The notes under the pieces are model-generated. The model was given only the letters and a program-made list of their open reading frames with translations, ran no database searches and was not told the DNA's origin. Positions 1 through 10,289 of a stretch of DNA of 64,000 nucleotides are shown here, in pieces. This DNA comes from Prorocentrum cordatum. Taxonomy: Eukaryota > Sar > Dinophyceae > Prorocentrales > Prorocentraceae. Position 1 is the first letter of the stretch, and each line of letters begins with the position of its first letter. Position numbers and translations under genes: made by a program. Where the stretch lies: contig CAUYUJ010011270.1 of assembly GCA_963575745.1 (NCBI GenBank), positions 299,539 to 363,538 on the forward strand. The letters run 5' to 3'.

Positions 1-1235
1 GGGCCTTCGGTGGAGCTCCCTATGGGGCCACGAAACGTGTGGGGTGCGCCGAAAGGAGGTTGAACCGCTGGCGACCTGACACTTGGGAGTGGAGCTCCCT
101 ATGGGGCACGAACGTGTGGGGTGTGCCGAAATGGAGGTGGAACCGCATGCGGACCTGACACTTGGGCCTTCGGTGGAGCTCCCTATGGGGCCACGAAACG
201 TGTGAGGGGTGCGCCGAAATGGAGGTGGAACCGCATGCGGACCCTGGGGCTTGGGCCTTAGGCAAAATGGAGGTGGAACGGCAATCGGACCTGACACTTG
301 GGCCTTCGGTGGAGCTCCTATGGGGCCACGAAACGTGTGGGGGTGCGCCGAAATGGAGGTGGAACCGCATGCGGACCCTGACACTTGGGCCTTCGTGGGC
401 TCCCTATGGGGCCACGAAACGTGTGAGGGGTGCGCCGAAATGGAGGTGGAACCGCATGCGGACCCTGACACTTGGCCTTCGGTGGAGCTCCCTATGGGGC
501 CACGAAACGTGTGAGGGGTGCGCCGAAATGGAGGTGGAACTGCATGCGGACCCTGCCATTGGGGCCTTCGGTGGAGCTCCCTATGGGGCCACGAAACGTG
601 TGAGGGGTGCGCCGAAATGGAGGTGGAACCGCATGCGGACCCTGACACTGGGGCCTTCGGTGGAGCTCCCTATGGGGCCACGAAACGTGTGAGGGGTGCG
701 CCGAAATGGAGGTGGAACCGCATGCGGACCCTGACACTTGGGCCTTCGGTGGAGCTCCCTATGGGGCCACGAAACGTGTGAGGGGTGCGCCGAAATGGAG
801 GTGGAACCGCATGCGGACCCTGACACTGGGGCCTTCGGTGGAGCTCCCTATGGGGCCACGAAACGTGTGAGGGGTGCGCCGAAATGGAGGTGGAACCGCA
901 TGCGGACCCTGACACTTGGGCCTTCGGTGGAGCTCCCTATGGGGCCACGAAACGTGTGAGGGGTGCGCCGAAATGGAGGTGGAACCGCATGCGGACCCTG
1001 ACACTGGGGCCTTCGGTGGAGCTCCCTATGGGGCCACGAAACGTGTGAGGGGTGCGCCGAAATGGAGGTGGAACCGCATGCGGACCCTGACACTTGGGCC
1101 TTCGGTGGAGCTCCCTATGGGGCCACGAAACGTGTGAGTGGTGCGCCGAAAAAAGGAGGTGGAACCGCATGCGGACCCTGACACTTGGGCCTTCGGTGGA
1201 GCTCCCTATGGGGCCGCGAAACGTGTGAAGGGTGT
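1..1235. repeat. 89-bp tandem satellite, about 14 copies
   Basis: Head-to-tail copies of an 89-bp unit are near-identical from about 480 to 1,230; the first 450 bases hold shortened, diverged copies. Each unit contains CCTTCGGTGGAGCTCCC, then TATGGGGCCACGAAACG, a purine-rich stretch and ACCGCATGCGGAC. Because 89 is not a multiple of three, the frame rotates, so the many 70-170-residue open frames here are artefacts. A related 77-bp satellite lies at 48,930-50,620. Confidence 0.95.
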
Positions 1236-1420
1236 GCCGAAACAGCGAACATGCGGGGGGCAGAGGCAGGGATGGGAGGAGGAGGAGGAGGAGGAGGAGG
1301 GAGGAGGAGGGGGAGGAGGAGGAGAGGAGGAGAGACGCGGGGCACCGTCTCTTCAAAACGAGGACCCAACACCACAGGATGGTTGGGAAAAAACGTCAAC
1401 GCCCAATCGTAAAACAATGT
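1236..1420. other. Satellite tail: GGA purine tract plus conserved 45-bp block
   Basis: After the last satellite unit come GCAGAGGCAGGGATGG, a GGA-rich tract (about 1,270-1,340), and a block at 1,340-1,385 that includes CACCGTCTCTTCAAAACG and ACACCACAGGATGGTTGGG. The same order and almost the same bases follow the 77-bp satellite at 50,630-50,735, so satellite and tail moved or diverged together. Confidence 0.85.
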
Positions 1421-2535
1421 GTTGTGCCTCTTGGGGCCACCTTGGGAGATCTCTTGGAACCTCGTCGGCCCTCTTGGGAGCTTCCTGGGGGCCTCTTGGA
1501 TCCGATTGGGGGCCTCTTGGGACTTCCCGAGACCCTCTCGGGGTAGAAACCTCGGATTCTCAGTTCGTGTTTCCCTTCTTGGGCCTCTCTTGGGGCCGTC
1601 TCGGGGCCCTCTCGGGCCGTCTTGGGTGCCTCAGGCACCGCCTTGGGGCCCTCGTGGGCCGCCCAGGGCCCTCTTGGAAGCCTCTTCGGCTATCTTGGAG
1701 CTGTCTGGGAGGCCTCTTCCTCCTCCTTGTCCCCCTCCTCCTCCTCCTCCCACTCCAGCTCTCTCTCCTCCTGATCTTCCTCCTCCTCCTGCAGCGTGTT
1801 CCGGAAGGCTCCCGCCGGAACATGCTGTGCACAAGTGCTGTCACTGCTGCCGCCACCGTGCCCTGGGTGGTGGGTCAGAGGCCTCATGGGTGTTGCTTTG
1901 GATCTCGTGGTTGGCCTGTCGGGGACGTCGTGAAGGCAGTTTCGCAGCTTCTCGGTAGCTGTTTTGGGACCGTTGTGGGGCCTCCTCGGGGCTGTTTTGT
2001 GGCCTCTGTAGGCCTCGTTTGGGCCTCCTGGGTGCCTGTTGGGGGCATCCTGGGGCCTCTTGGGGGCTCCTTGGGGCCTCCTGGGGCACTCTTGAAGCCA
2101 GAGGGTCGAATTTTGGAGTCGTGGTCCCCTTCTTGGGCGCATTTTGGGGCCGTTTTGGGGCTCTGTTGGGCTGTCTTGGGCGACTCTGGGGCCGTCTTGG
2201 GGCCCTCTTGGGCCGTCTTGGGGCGCTCTTGGGGGCCTATTGAGCCATCTTGGAACGTCGGACAGCCGAAAAGGCTGGAAGGCCAATACCGTTCGAAAAC
2301 CTTCGTAAAATTGACGATTTCGGCCTCTGGAAGCGCTCTGGAGAGGCGTCTTGAAGCGTCGTGGAGTGCCTTGGGGCGCCTCTCGGGCCGTCTTGGGCCT
2401 ATCTTGGGCGTCCTGGAGCGGTCTTTCGGCGACTCGGGGCCCGCTTGGGCCGTCTTGGGAGCCTCTGGAGGCCCTCCTGGCCCATGGGGGGTCGGAGGCG
2501 GCGGCCTCCGAGGCCCAGGACGCGGAAACCCTGTA
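1420..2535 (+). repeat. Helically phased CTTGGGGCC array (forward)
   Basis: Degenerate GC-rich DNA in which a CTTGGGGCC/CTTGGGCCGT motif recurs about every 10-11 bases. It is open in several frames and translates into Leu-Gly-Trp-rich strings with no protein character. A CT-rich tract sits at 1,722-1,790. An A-rich break near 2,250-2,320 carries CGTCGGACAGCCGAAAA and TTGACGATTT, the boundary motif seen in the related arrays. Confidence 0.85.
1793..1826. repeat. 34-bp inverted-repeat site, copy 1
   Basis: Left arm AGCGTGTTCCGG and right arm CCGGAACATGCT are inverted repeats with one mismatch that could form a G-T wobble, separated by 10 bases. It is one of five sites of exactly 34 bp with the same CATG(T/C)TCC(G/C)G arm core. 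Confidence 0.8.
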
Positions 2536-2616
2536 AAAACACAAGGGAAATGAGCCCCGGTCCCCCCATGGGGGGTGGGGGCACCTGTTCTGGGGCCCCC
2601 GGCCTCGCCCCCAGGG

Positions 2617-2690
<74 letters not shown>
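2536..2690. repeat. (TA)n microsatellite
   Basis: A short GC-rich leader with a CCCCCCATGGGGGG palindrome is followed by about 65 bases of uninterrupted TA (2,622-2,688). Open frames through it (repeated Ile-Tyr) are artefacts. Confidence 0.95.
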
Positions 2691-2692
<2 letters not shown>

Positions 2693-2883
2693 CCTGGGAC
2701 ATGCTCTTTCCTTACGAAAACCCACACCCACGACAGCCCCTCGACGCCAGCGTGCCCGGAGGGCGCCAGACGCCCCCCATCCCGAGCACGAAAAAGAAAA
2801 AACAACCGTCAGCGTGAACCAAAAATTGGTTCGGCCCGTCGGGTGGCTCTGCGTCCGCGCACATGCTCATCCCTTACCGAAAA

Positions 2884-2943
<60 letters not shown>

Positions 2944-3130
2944 CGCACACGACGGCCCCTCGGCGCCAGCGTGCCCGCAGAGCGCCAGACGCTCCCATCT
3001 GGGGCCCCGAAGAAAAAACAGCCGTCGACGTGAACCACACATTGGTTCGGCCCGTCGGGTGGTTCTTCACTTCCAAACATGTTCACTCCTCACAAAAACA
3101 CACACACACACACACACACGCAGCCCTGAG
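2691..3130 (+). repeat. 162-bp dispersed repeat family, array 1, with (CA)n insertion
   Basis: Two full copies and one partial copy of a unit of about 162 bp. Conserved parts are GGACATGCTCTTTCC, CACCCACGACAGCCCCTCG, GGGCGCCAGACGCCCC and the palindrome AACCAAAAATTGGTT followed by CGGCCCGTCGGGTGG. The second copy carries a (CA)n run at about 2,886-2,940 and the third a run at 3,097-3,118. A cleaner three-copy array of the same family is at 21,833-22,245. Confidence 0.85.
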
Positions 3131-3263
3131 CCGTCGAGTTCGCGACAAACATCAAGTTTACACCCCTATGGCAATGAAAATTCACGAGCTCGCCACATGC
3201 TGTGACCACATAGCGCGGCGAGGTACCAGACCCGCGTTCCTGCGCCAAGGATGAGGATGAGGG

Positions 3264-3330
3264 ACAAGATGTTGTGGCGAAGCGAAGCGAGCCAACAACA
3301 TCTTGTGTATATATATATATATATCTATAT
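3264..3330. repeat. Hairpin next to (TA)n
   Basis: ACAAGATGTTG and CAACATCTTGT are perfect 11-bp inverted repeats at 3,264-3,306, with a loop containing GCGAAGCGAAGCG; a (TA)n run follows at once (3,307-3,330). The hairpin-beside-microsatellite arrangement recurs at 5,090, 7,200, 9,500-9,680 and 11,800 with different stems. Confidence 0.75.
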
Positions 3331-3339
3331 ATATAACAT

Positions 3340-4975
3340 ATGGGCATCTTCGGATCCCCTGGGTCCCGAAAATATCCAGATCACATGCGACTGGATGTGC
3401 TGGGAGATCTGTTCCCGAAATGGATGAATAAGTCCAGGCCTCGGACCAGTGAGCCATGCACCCTTTCACGCACGGTCCTTCACCTTCAGCGTGTCGACAC
3501 CAATCCCGAGGGCGTCTGCCGCTGTCGCCAACATCCTCTCTTTCTCGCTCTGCTCTGCCGCGACGGTGGACTGCCACCTCGGGCGGTGGCAAGGGCCCAA
3601 CGGAGCTAAGCCCAAAGACTCGCGGCTCTGATCCGTCAGAAAAAACCGCCGTGACACAGACAGACCGAACCCTTGGCCGACAACACACGGGCGCACACAT
3701 AACATTTAGATACACGAGAACGAACTGTCTGCCAACCGGCCGCAGAGGCCTGACCATTGATGAATGACGCGAGGCGCCTGGTCAGACCGGGACAATAATG
3801 AACAAGAATTGTGTCACACATGCTGAAATATTGGACCAGGAACACGCGAATAACATGTCACGAATGCATGCAGACCGTTCGGAAAAAGTTGGCGGAAGCC
3901 TGAAGTACGAAGGCATACTGAATCGAAACCTTGAATCTCGAAAACTCGATCGATGGGCGACGTACAACTGCCGGTATCCACACGGGGGAGCCGCAGACAC
4001 TTCCCGTGCCGCCCCTTGGGCGGCTGACGGTGGCAGAGGCGCCAAGCTGGGACGACGACGAGAACTTCGACAACGATCACGACGACGATCACGCAGAGTC
4101 GTCGGTGCGACCAAGAATGGCACCTTCACCTTCAACACCGTTGCGCCCGTCGTCTCGCCAGCAGGCGACCATATCGCGGGTGTCATTGGCTATAGCGAGG
4201 AGGTGAAAACCCGAAATGGCATTGGCGCCAGCATCACATACCACTAGCCTGCCTGCGTGTGTGGCAACACCGTCTTGTTCGACAGCGTAGTCGAAGACTT
4301 TGACAACAGCCCACTCTACTGCGAGCTGCCGCCACGGGTGCCCGCAAGCCCGTACATCTACCGAAGCGCACCAAAACAACGACCAGCGCGCCAACACCAG
4401 CGCCGGCCAGCAGAGCTACGACATCAAGAACAAGCAGAGCTCCCCTGAGCACCGGCAGAGCTGCGACTGAAACCAGCAGAGCAGCCACGGGACACGCGAA
4501 CAACAGTCTAGAGCACCAAAGCTACGACTGGAACAGGCAGAGCTACCGAGAGCACCAGCGGAGCGACTTGAACCAGGCCCGGGCTGCTCTGGCAGCACAG
4601 TCCAAGGTGGAGGACGATGGCCCAGAGAGGCCTGAAGAACCTTGGACGGGGGAGGACCCGGCACTAGCAGAAAGAGCGCAGCCCATGGACCAGGAGAAGG
4701 TACGACGGCCCACAGGCCCGAGTACGACGCCCGCAAGAGGGAAGCCTTCCTGGGCAACCTGATCCACGACATCAACTGCGAGGACGCCGAGGACATCGAA
4801 GACGCGGCGCTCCCGCCAGCAAAGAATTTCGCCGAGACGAAGCTGACAACCACAAAGGGCGGACAATCCGCGTGGGTAACCCGTCCAGCTTCCTCGACGC
4901 CGAAAGAATCCAAGACACGTTCTCCCTTATGGGCCACATCGCTGGCAGACGGGCCGTGCGATCCCACTTTCTCGG
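3340..4975. other. Non-repetitive island, possible decayed coding sequence
   Basis: This is one of the few stretches without obvious repeats. On the plus strand an open frame at 3,798-4,247 continues in the same frame, after a stop, to 4,448. A Gln/Ser-rich stretch with a stop and frame changes follows, and then an acidic stretch at about 4,700-4,900 reads FLGNLIHDINCEDAEDIEDA. The composition looks like former coding sequence, but I recognise no family and the minus strand is also partly open. It could be a gag-like or host-gene remnant, or non-coding. Confidence 0.3.
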
Positions 4976-4989
4976 GCTGTGGCGGGTTT

Positions 4990-5085
4990 TCCCGGGGTCG
5001 CTTTGGGCCCCCTGTGGGGCTCTCTTTGTCTGATTATCTCCCTCTCTCTCTGTCTCTCTCCATCTCTCTCTCTCTCTGCCTCTTG
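4990..5085. repeat. CT-rich microsatellite
   Basis: TCTCTC runs with interruptions, directly before the conserved GGCGCTTCGCGCC hairpin that opens the dispersed repeat at 5,086. Confidence 0.85.
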
Positions 5086-5640
5086 GCGCTTCGCGCCATG
5101 CACCTTGGTCCCTGAAGTTTGGCATGCAGGCGGAAGGTCAGGAAGGTCAAACAAACAATTTAACGATAACTCCTTGCTCCCTTTTCCGGCATCGCCGTTA
5201 CAATAATTTCATGCATTATCATTCCTCCATGTTTCTGTTTCCTCATTCTCGACCTACCCTACGAATTCTTCCCCATCCTTCTCAGCTCTTATTCCGGAGC
5301 CTCCTCCTTGGAGAACCTCTGGGGGCCTCGCGGAAGTTCTTAAGGCTTTCTGAAAGCCTTCTGGAGCCTCCTGGGCGTCTTCTGGGAGCCTCAGGGGGCT
5401 TCCTCGAGCCACCCTGCCTCCAACCGCGGTCTACCTGAACGACCAGGTCACGACTTGGAATGCTTCGGAGGGTGTCTCGGCTCGGGGCCATCTTGGGCCG
5501 TCATGGGGCTCTCGTAGGCGATCTTGAACCCTGTTGTGCCGTCTTGGGGCTCTCTTGAACTGCCTGGAAGCCATTTCGGATAGTTTTGGGGCGATTTTCG
5601 GGCCTCGCAGGCGATCTCAGACGCCTAGAAGACCGAAGAA
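5086..5640 (+). repeat. About 560-bp dispersed duplication, copy A
   Basis: Begins with TGGCGCTTCGCGCCATGCA, a perfect short hairpin, and then aligns base by base with 11,803-12,370. Shared landmarks are AAGTTTGGC, GATAACTCCT, CCTCCATGTTT, CTCCTCCTTGGAGA and CCTCCAACCGC. Its last 300 bases are the phased CTTGGGGCC type. No coding function is seen. Confidence 0.8.
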
Positions 5641-5678
5641 CAGGGCATTCCCAAAATCACGCCAAAACCTTAGGAAAT

Positions 5679-6056
5679 CCGCCGACCCTGTGTCGGCGTG
5701 TGAGGGGTTGTTCGTCCTCGTCGTCGTCGTCGTCGTCGTCGTCTTTGCAGTGCTCTAGCGGCCTTGAGGGAAATCGACCCACGTCGTAACCACGTCAAAG
5801 GGAAGCCCCTTCCCTTTGATCCCTGCCCCGTCGGGGGGGGGGTCCCGGGGGGGGGGTCAGATACGACTCCGCCCCGGAGGCCTCCTCCTCCTCCTCCTCC
5901 TCCTCCTCCTCCTCCCCCCTTGCTCCCCTCCTCTTGCTCCTCCTCTACCTCCTCCTCCTCCTCCTCCTCCTCCTCCTCCTCCTGCTCCTCCTCACCCTCG
6001 TTTTCATCTTCGTCGTCTTCAGGGTCGGCGGCACCGGCCGTAAGGCCTTCGCAATC
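5679..6056. mobile_element. Candidate short inverted-terminal-repeat element, copy 1
   Basis: CCGCCGACCCTG at 5,679-5,690 and its exact inverse CAGGGTCGGCGG at 6,020-6,031 bracket 353 bases. Inside are a (GTC)n run, the palindrome CAAAGGGAAG...CTTCCCTTTG, poly-G tracts and (CTC)n. The same ends and the same internal palindrome recur at 29,057-29,879. No target-site duplication is visible, and conserved bases (GGCCGTAAGGCCTTCGCAAT) extend past the right end in both copies, so the boundary is uncertain. Confidence 0.4.
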
Positions 6057-6059
6057 AAT

Positions 6060-6300
6060 GTTTTTCTGATGTTTGAAAGCCTCTTGGGGTCTTTTGGGGG
6101 TCGTATTCGGGCGTCTGGTGGGTGTCTGGGGCCTCTTGGGGCCCTTGAGGGGGCGTTCGGCTGCCCTCCTGACCGACTTGTGCCCGTTGCCTGGGCCCAG
6201 CCAGGGCTTCCAGGAGCTCTAAAAAGATTGGGAGGCCTCCTGCAGGGGCGTCCAAGGGGCACGCGGGGCCACGCATCTGGGGGTCCCGTTTCGGAGGGGG
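6060..6300 (+). repeat. Phased CTTGGGGCC array (short)
   Basis: About 240 bases of the same 10-11-base phased motif, running into the GGGCTATA minisatellite. Confidence 0.7.
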
Positions 6301-6905
6301 GTCCCAGGTGGGGCTATAGGGCGATGGGGCTATGGGGCTACAGGGCTATGGAGCTATAAGGCCATTGGGCTAGAGGTCTATAGGGCTATAGGGCTAGAGG
6401 GCCATAGGGCTATAGGGCTGTAGGGCTAAAGGGCTATGTGGCTATGGGGCTCTGGGGCTCTGGGGCTACAGGGCTATGAGTCTATAGGATTACGGGGCTA
6501 TAGGACTATAGGGCTATAGGACTATAGGACTATAGGGATATAGGGCTATAGGGCTATAGGCATATAAGAACTATAGGGTTACAGGGCTATAGGGCTACAA
6601 GGCTATAAGGCTATAGGGCCATAGAGATATAGGGCTATAGGGCCATAAGGGGCTATATGGCTATTGGGCTATAGGCTTTAGGGCTATATTATAGGGCTAT
6701 AGAGCTGTACGACCCTGGGGCGATAGGGCTATAAAGCTATACGACTATAAGGCTATTGGGCTATAGGGCTATAGGCCCTATACGGCTATAGGGCTATTGG
6801 GCTATAGGGCTATAGGGCTATAGGGCGATAGGGCTATAGGGCTATAGGGCTATATGGATATAAGGCTATAGGGCTATAGGGCTATATGGCTATAAAGGCT
6901 ATAAG
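6300..6905. repeat. 9-bp minisatellite (GGGCTATA-type)
   Basis: Roughly 65 imperfect copies of GGGCTATAG with point changes and small indels over 600 bases. No gene is present. Confidence 0.9.
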
Positions 6906-7134
6906 GCACCCGGGCGGGCCGCGGAATCGATGACTAACCTCACCTAACAGTATTAATCCGCTAGTATCCCTACAGAGACAAGGTCTGATTGGGGAATATA
7001 TATATATATATATATATATAAGTACATATATGCATATATGTATATATGTATATATACATACATACATACATACATACATACATACATACATACATACATA
7101 CATACATACATACATACATACATACATACATACA

Positions 7135-7170
<36 letters not shown>

Positions 7171-7265
7171 TATACACATATACACAGACACATACACACT
7201 AGAACCATCGCGCGCGCTTCGCGCGCGCTCAAATTTTAGCTAGGCTTCATAGGCTAACTCATGTA
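6906..7265. repeat. (TA)n and (CATA)n microsatellite with GCGC hairpin
   Basis: About 80 bases of unique sequence, then (TA)n (6,997-7,020), about 100 bases of (CATA)n (7,060-7,165), and ACTAGAACC followed by TCGCGCGCGCTTCGCGCGCGC (7,208-7,228). The last part matches the palindrome ending the microsatellite at 9,679. Confidence 0.9.
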
Positions 7266-8640
7266 ACATCATTGTGGTTGCTTCTTGCGTCCAGGGACCC
7301 CCTTGGAGGCCCTGCGCAAGCATCGGAATCGTATAGAAAGGGAAGTACGGAAGCACAGAAATCATTAATTTCCGTTAGGTATTCAACGATTTGGGACCCT
7401 CAAAGGCTTCCTGGGTTCTTTTCCGGGAGGCGAGAGGGGTCTGAATTGTGGTCTGTTGTGCAAGATTAGACCGGGGGCCAAACTTGAAAAAAAGAAGGAA
7501 TTTGGGGGATCTCCATTTTTTCCAATTCCTCGGCACTGTTCGCCGCTGTTTTTTGTTTGTGCCTCGCGGGTTTTGTGAGCCGTGCCCCTCAGGGGTGTGG
7601 GATCTTCTGGACCCCCTGGGGATTCTGGAGGCCTCCTGGAGGCATGGAGAGCCATCGGAAAGGTATCTCGGGCTGCGCGGGAGCGTGTTGGGCGGTTCTT
7701 TACATTTTGGGGGCTCCTTGGGGTCGTCTTGGGCTGTCCTTGGGCGTTTTGGGGGCCACCCGGGAAGCCGGGAGGCGCGGTACCGGCCAGATGTCAGGGA
7801 TGTGTGGGAACTGCGAATAGGAGTGCCACTTTGAAAAAACAGGGAATTATGGGAATTCCATTTTTCTTCCTCTCTCGAGATCCTCGATCTTCGAGGGTTG
7901 GAAGCGGGGAAACGTGAGAAGGCGAAAACCATTAACAAAAAACTAGTGGACATCAGCGAATTTACCCTCTTTGGGCTCTCTTGGGACGGCTCTCGCAGTT
8001 CTCTTGGGCCGTTCTTGGGCCTCGTCGGGGTCTTTTTGGGGCCTCTCAAAGATCGGGGGTGTGTTGGGGGCCTCTGGGGGGGCCCGGAGGCTTCTCGGAG
8101 GTCTCTGAAGCCTCCTGCTCCCGCTCTTGGGCCCATCTTGGGCCTGTTCTGGGGTGGTCTGGGGCTCTCCTGGGCGCCTCTTCGGCAGTCTTGGAGCCTT
8201 CTTGCCCCGTCTTGGGGCCGTCCTGAAGGTCTCCTGGGTGGTCTTAGGGCGGTCTTGGGCGGCTCTTCGGCGCCCGTTGGAAGCTCGAAAGCGCGAGAAG
8301 TCAAAAACATTAAACAAAAACAATGAACATCGACGATTTGGGTCTGTTCGTCCCTTCCAGGACGCCTCTCGGACCTCTCTTGGGGTCTCTTGGAGGCCAC
8401 CTGGGAGCCTCGAGAGCCTTCGGAAGGCTGATTTGGGTTGCTTAGGAGTGTCATGGACCATCCTTTCGCATTCTGCTCCTGGGAAGCCTTTTGGGCCCTC
8501 CTGGGGCGGTGTGGAAGCTCCCCGGAAAGGCCGGGGGAGCAGTACCGAGAGCGTCCCCGAGATGTGACGGGGAGGCGTGGGACCCGGGGCCGGGGGGGGG
8601 GGGGGCGGTATATATTCATATTATAATATATTCCTATTAA
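7266..8640 (+). repeat. Phased CTTGGGGCC array with A-rich spacers
   Basis: GC-rich phased blocks alternate with A-rich spacers near 7,340-7,370, 7,830-7,960 and 8,290-8,335. The spacers carry the CGAAAA and CGATTT boundary motifs of this repeat class. The array ends in a poly-G run and a short TA-rich tract (8,604-8,640). The long open frames on both strands are composition artefacts. Confidence 0.75.
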
Positions 8641-8689
8641 TATTCTTTTAAAAGAAGGCCAGGGAACCCACGCCTCAGCGCATCCCCCC

Positions 8690-9240
8690 AAACGAATTTC
8701 GCCTCCTCGGGCCTGTCTTTCGCCTTGCTGTGGCCATCCTGGGGTCGTCTTGACGCCCCCCGAATCAAGTGGTAGTGTACAAGCGAAAAAGCCGAAAACA
8801 TGTTTTTACTGTGTTTCTCTGCTCTTCCCACTCTCTGGGCCCTGTTGCGCCAGCCTTGGGCCTCCTTTGGGGCTCGTCTGGGGCCTCATCTGGAGCCGTC
8901 TTGGAAGCATCTGGGAGCCTCAAGAGCCAATCATCGGAAACGACAAGGCGAGAAGACCAACAACCTGGTTTTTCCAATGATTTTCATCCTCTCCGGCGCC
9001 CCCTCCCCCGCCCTTCCCCAAAAAACTTTCGAATCCTCGGGCCTTTCTTGCGCCTCCCTGTGGCCGTCCTGGGGTCGTCTGGACGCCCCCCAGGTCAACC
9101 AGAAGTCCCAAAGCGGGAAGGCCGAAAACATTGTTTTTCTACTGCGTTTTCTCTGCTTTTCCCACACTCCAGGCCCTGTTGCGTCAGGCTTGGACCTCGT
9201 GGGGCTCGTCAGAGGACTCAGTTGGAGACGTCTTGGCGCT
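8690..9240 (+). repeat. About 330-bp direct duplication in phased DNA
   Basis: The stretch from 8,690 is repeated from about 9,020. Both copies share CGAATTTCGCCTCCTCGGGCC-like openings, TGTGGCC(A/G)TCCTGGGGTCG, GACGCCCCCC, GCCGAAAACAT and a TTTCTCTGC tract. Offset is about 330, similar to the higher-order period of the other phased arrays. Confidence 0.7.
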
Positions 9241-9505
9241 GAAGATGAAAAGGAGGAAGAGGGGGGAGGAAAATGCGGAGAAAGAGCCAGGAGGAGGAGG
9301 AGGCCCTGCTTCATGCTACCCCAACCAGTCGCCTGAGACTTACTCTCGCCTCTGGGTACAGAAACGCCTTGAGCTGGCCAGAGCTGGCGTTGTCAAGTCG
9401 CTCCCGCTTAGGAGATCCCCACCCACTCCGACTTGGCGGTGGCTGGCCCCGCGGCCACGCGCGCGCACGCCGCCTGCATTCGAGCTCGCAAGCAACAAGC
9501 TGCAT
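9241..9505. other. Unassigned segment with a purine tract
   Basis: A GGAGGA-rich tract (9,247-9,300), then about 200 bases of non-repetitive GC-rich DNA ending at the inverted hairpin GGCGCGAAGCGCC. No gene or motif recognised. Confidence 0.6.
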
Positions 9506-9679
9506 GGCGCGAAGCGCCAATGTATTCTTGTGTATATGTGTGTGTATGTATGTATGTATGTGTATACATATACATATATTTATATGACTGTATGAATATA
9601 TATATATATATACATACATACATACATATACATACATATACTAGAACCTTCGCGCGCGCTTCGCGCGCTGAGGTTCTAG
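9506..9679. repeat. Microsatellite bracketed by two GC hairpins
   Basis: On the left GCATGGCGCGAAGCGCC is the reverse complement of the hairpin opening 5,086 and 11,803. On the right CTAGAACCT ... AGGTTCTAG (9,641-9,679) encloses CGCGCGCGCTTCGCGCG, a 39-bp palindrome. (TATG)n, (TA)n and (CATA)n lie between. Confidence 0.8.
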
Positions 9680-10002
9680 CCAACCCCAGCCTTGGACAAG
9701 GTCAAAGCTGGACGTATGGAAGGCCCGCAGATCGTGCGAACATGAATTCAGGAAGTGGCAAGCACGCAACCAGACCAAATACGTGATGTGTATGCATGTG
9801 TGCATATTTGTTTATATATGTATACATACATATATATATGTATGTATGTATATATATATAAATATACATAAATATATACGTGTGTGTATACGTACATACA
9901 CACATACATACATCCATGCATACATGGATGCATGCATGAATACACACGGAAAAGAAACACAAACATACGTTCAGACATGCATACGTTGGAAAGAGAGGCG
10001 GC
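9680..10002. repeat. Mixed TATACATA microsatellites
   Basis: Short unique sequence to about 9,785, then interrupted (TA)n, (TATG)n and (CATA)n to about 9,960. Nothing gene-like is present. Confidence 0.8.
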
Positions 10003-10036
10003 AACGTGCTCCGGCTTCGCGTTTCCGGAGCATGTT
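10003..10036. repeat. 34-bp inverted-repeat site, copy 2
   Basis: Arms AACGTGCTCCGG and CCGGAGCATGTT with a 10-base centre; a conserved AGAGAGGCGGC lies directly to the left, as in copy 3. Confidence 0.8.
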
Positions 10037-10255
10037 GTGCGAGAGGCGCCGTGCCAGAATACGCCCAGTGGCCGGCAGACGGCCCAAGAACCTTTGGAGA
10101 CCGCTTCTGAGGGGATCTACTGGGAGCACCCTGGGGGCCTCTGAGCGGCCTTGTGGGGCCTCCTGGCGGCCTCTTGAGGTAAAGGCTGGAGCTTAGGGTG
10201 CACGGTTGTCCACTGGAGTCTTCATTAGGCACCGAACGCTGGAAGGAGAGGCGGC

Positions 10256-10289
10256 AACGTGCTCCGGCAGCGCGTTTCCGGAGCATGTT
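10256..10289. repeat. 34-bp inverted-repeat site, copy 3
   Basis: Same arms as copy 2 (AACGTGCTCCGG / CCGGAGCATGTT) with a partly different centre (CAGCGCGTTT against CTTCGCGTTT). The left flank GGAGAGGCGGC is shared; the right flank differs from copy 2 immediately. Confidence 0.8.

Noticed and set aside
162-1356. Overlapping 70-176-residue open frames in the 89-bp array
   Set aside because: They repeat with the satellite period, occur on both strands and have no start context or domain.
1690-2805. 371-residue minus-strand frame ending in a Tyr-Ile repeat
   Set aside because: It runs through phased GC-rich DNA and (TA)n; composition explains it and no domain is present.
3466-3705. Minus-strand frame near 3,470-3,757 with Cys-rich stretches
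   Set aside because: The frames change repeatedly, no motif is recognisable, and the plus strand is also open.
7375-8691. 438-residue minus-strand frame
   Set aside because: Arg/Pro-rich translation of the phased array; the opposite strand is equally open.
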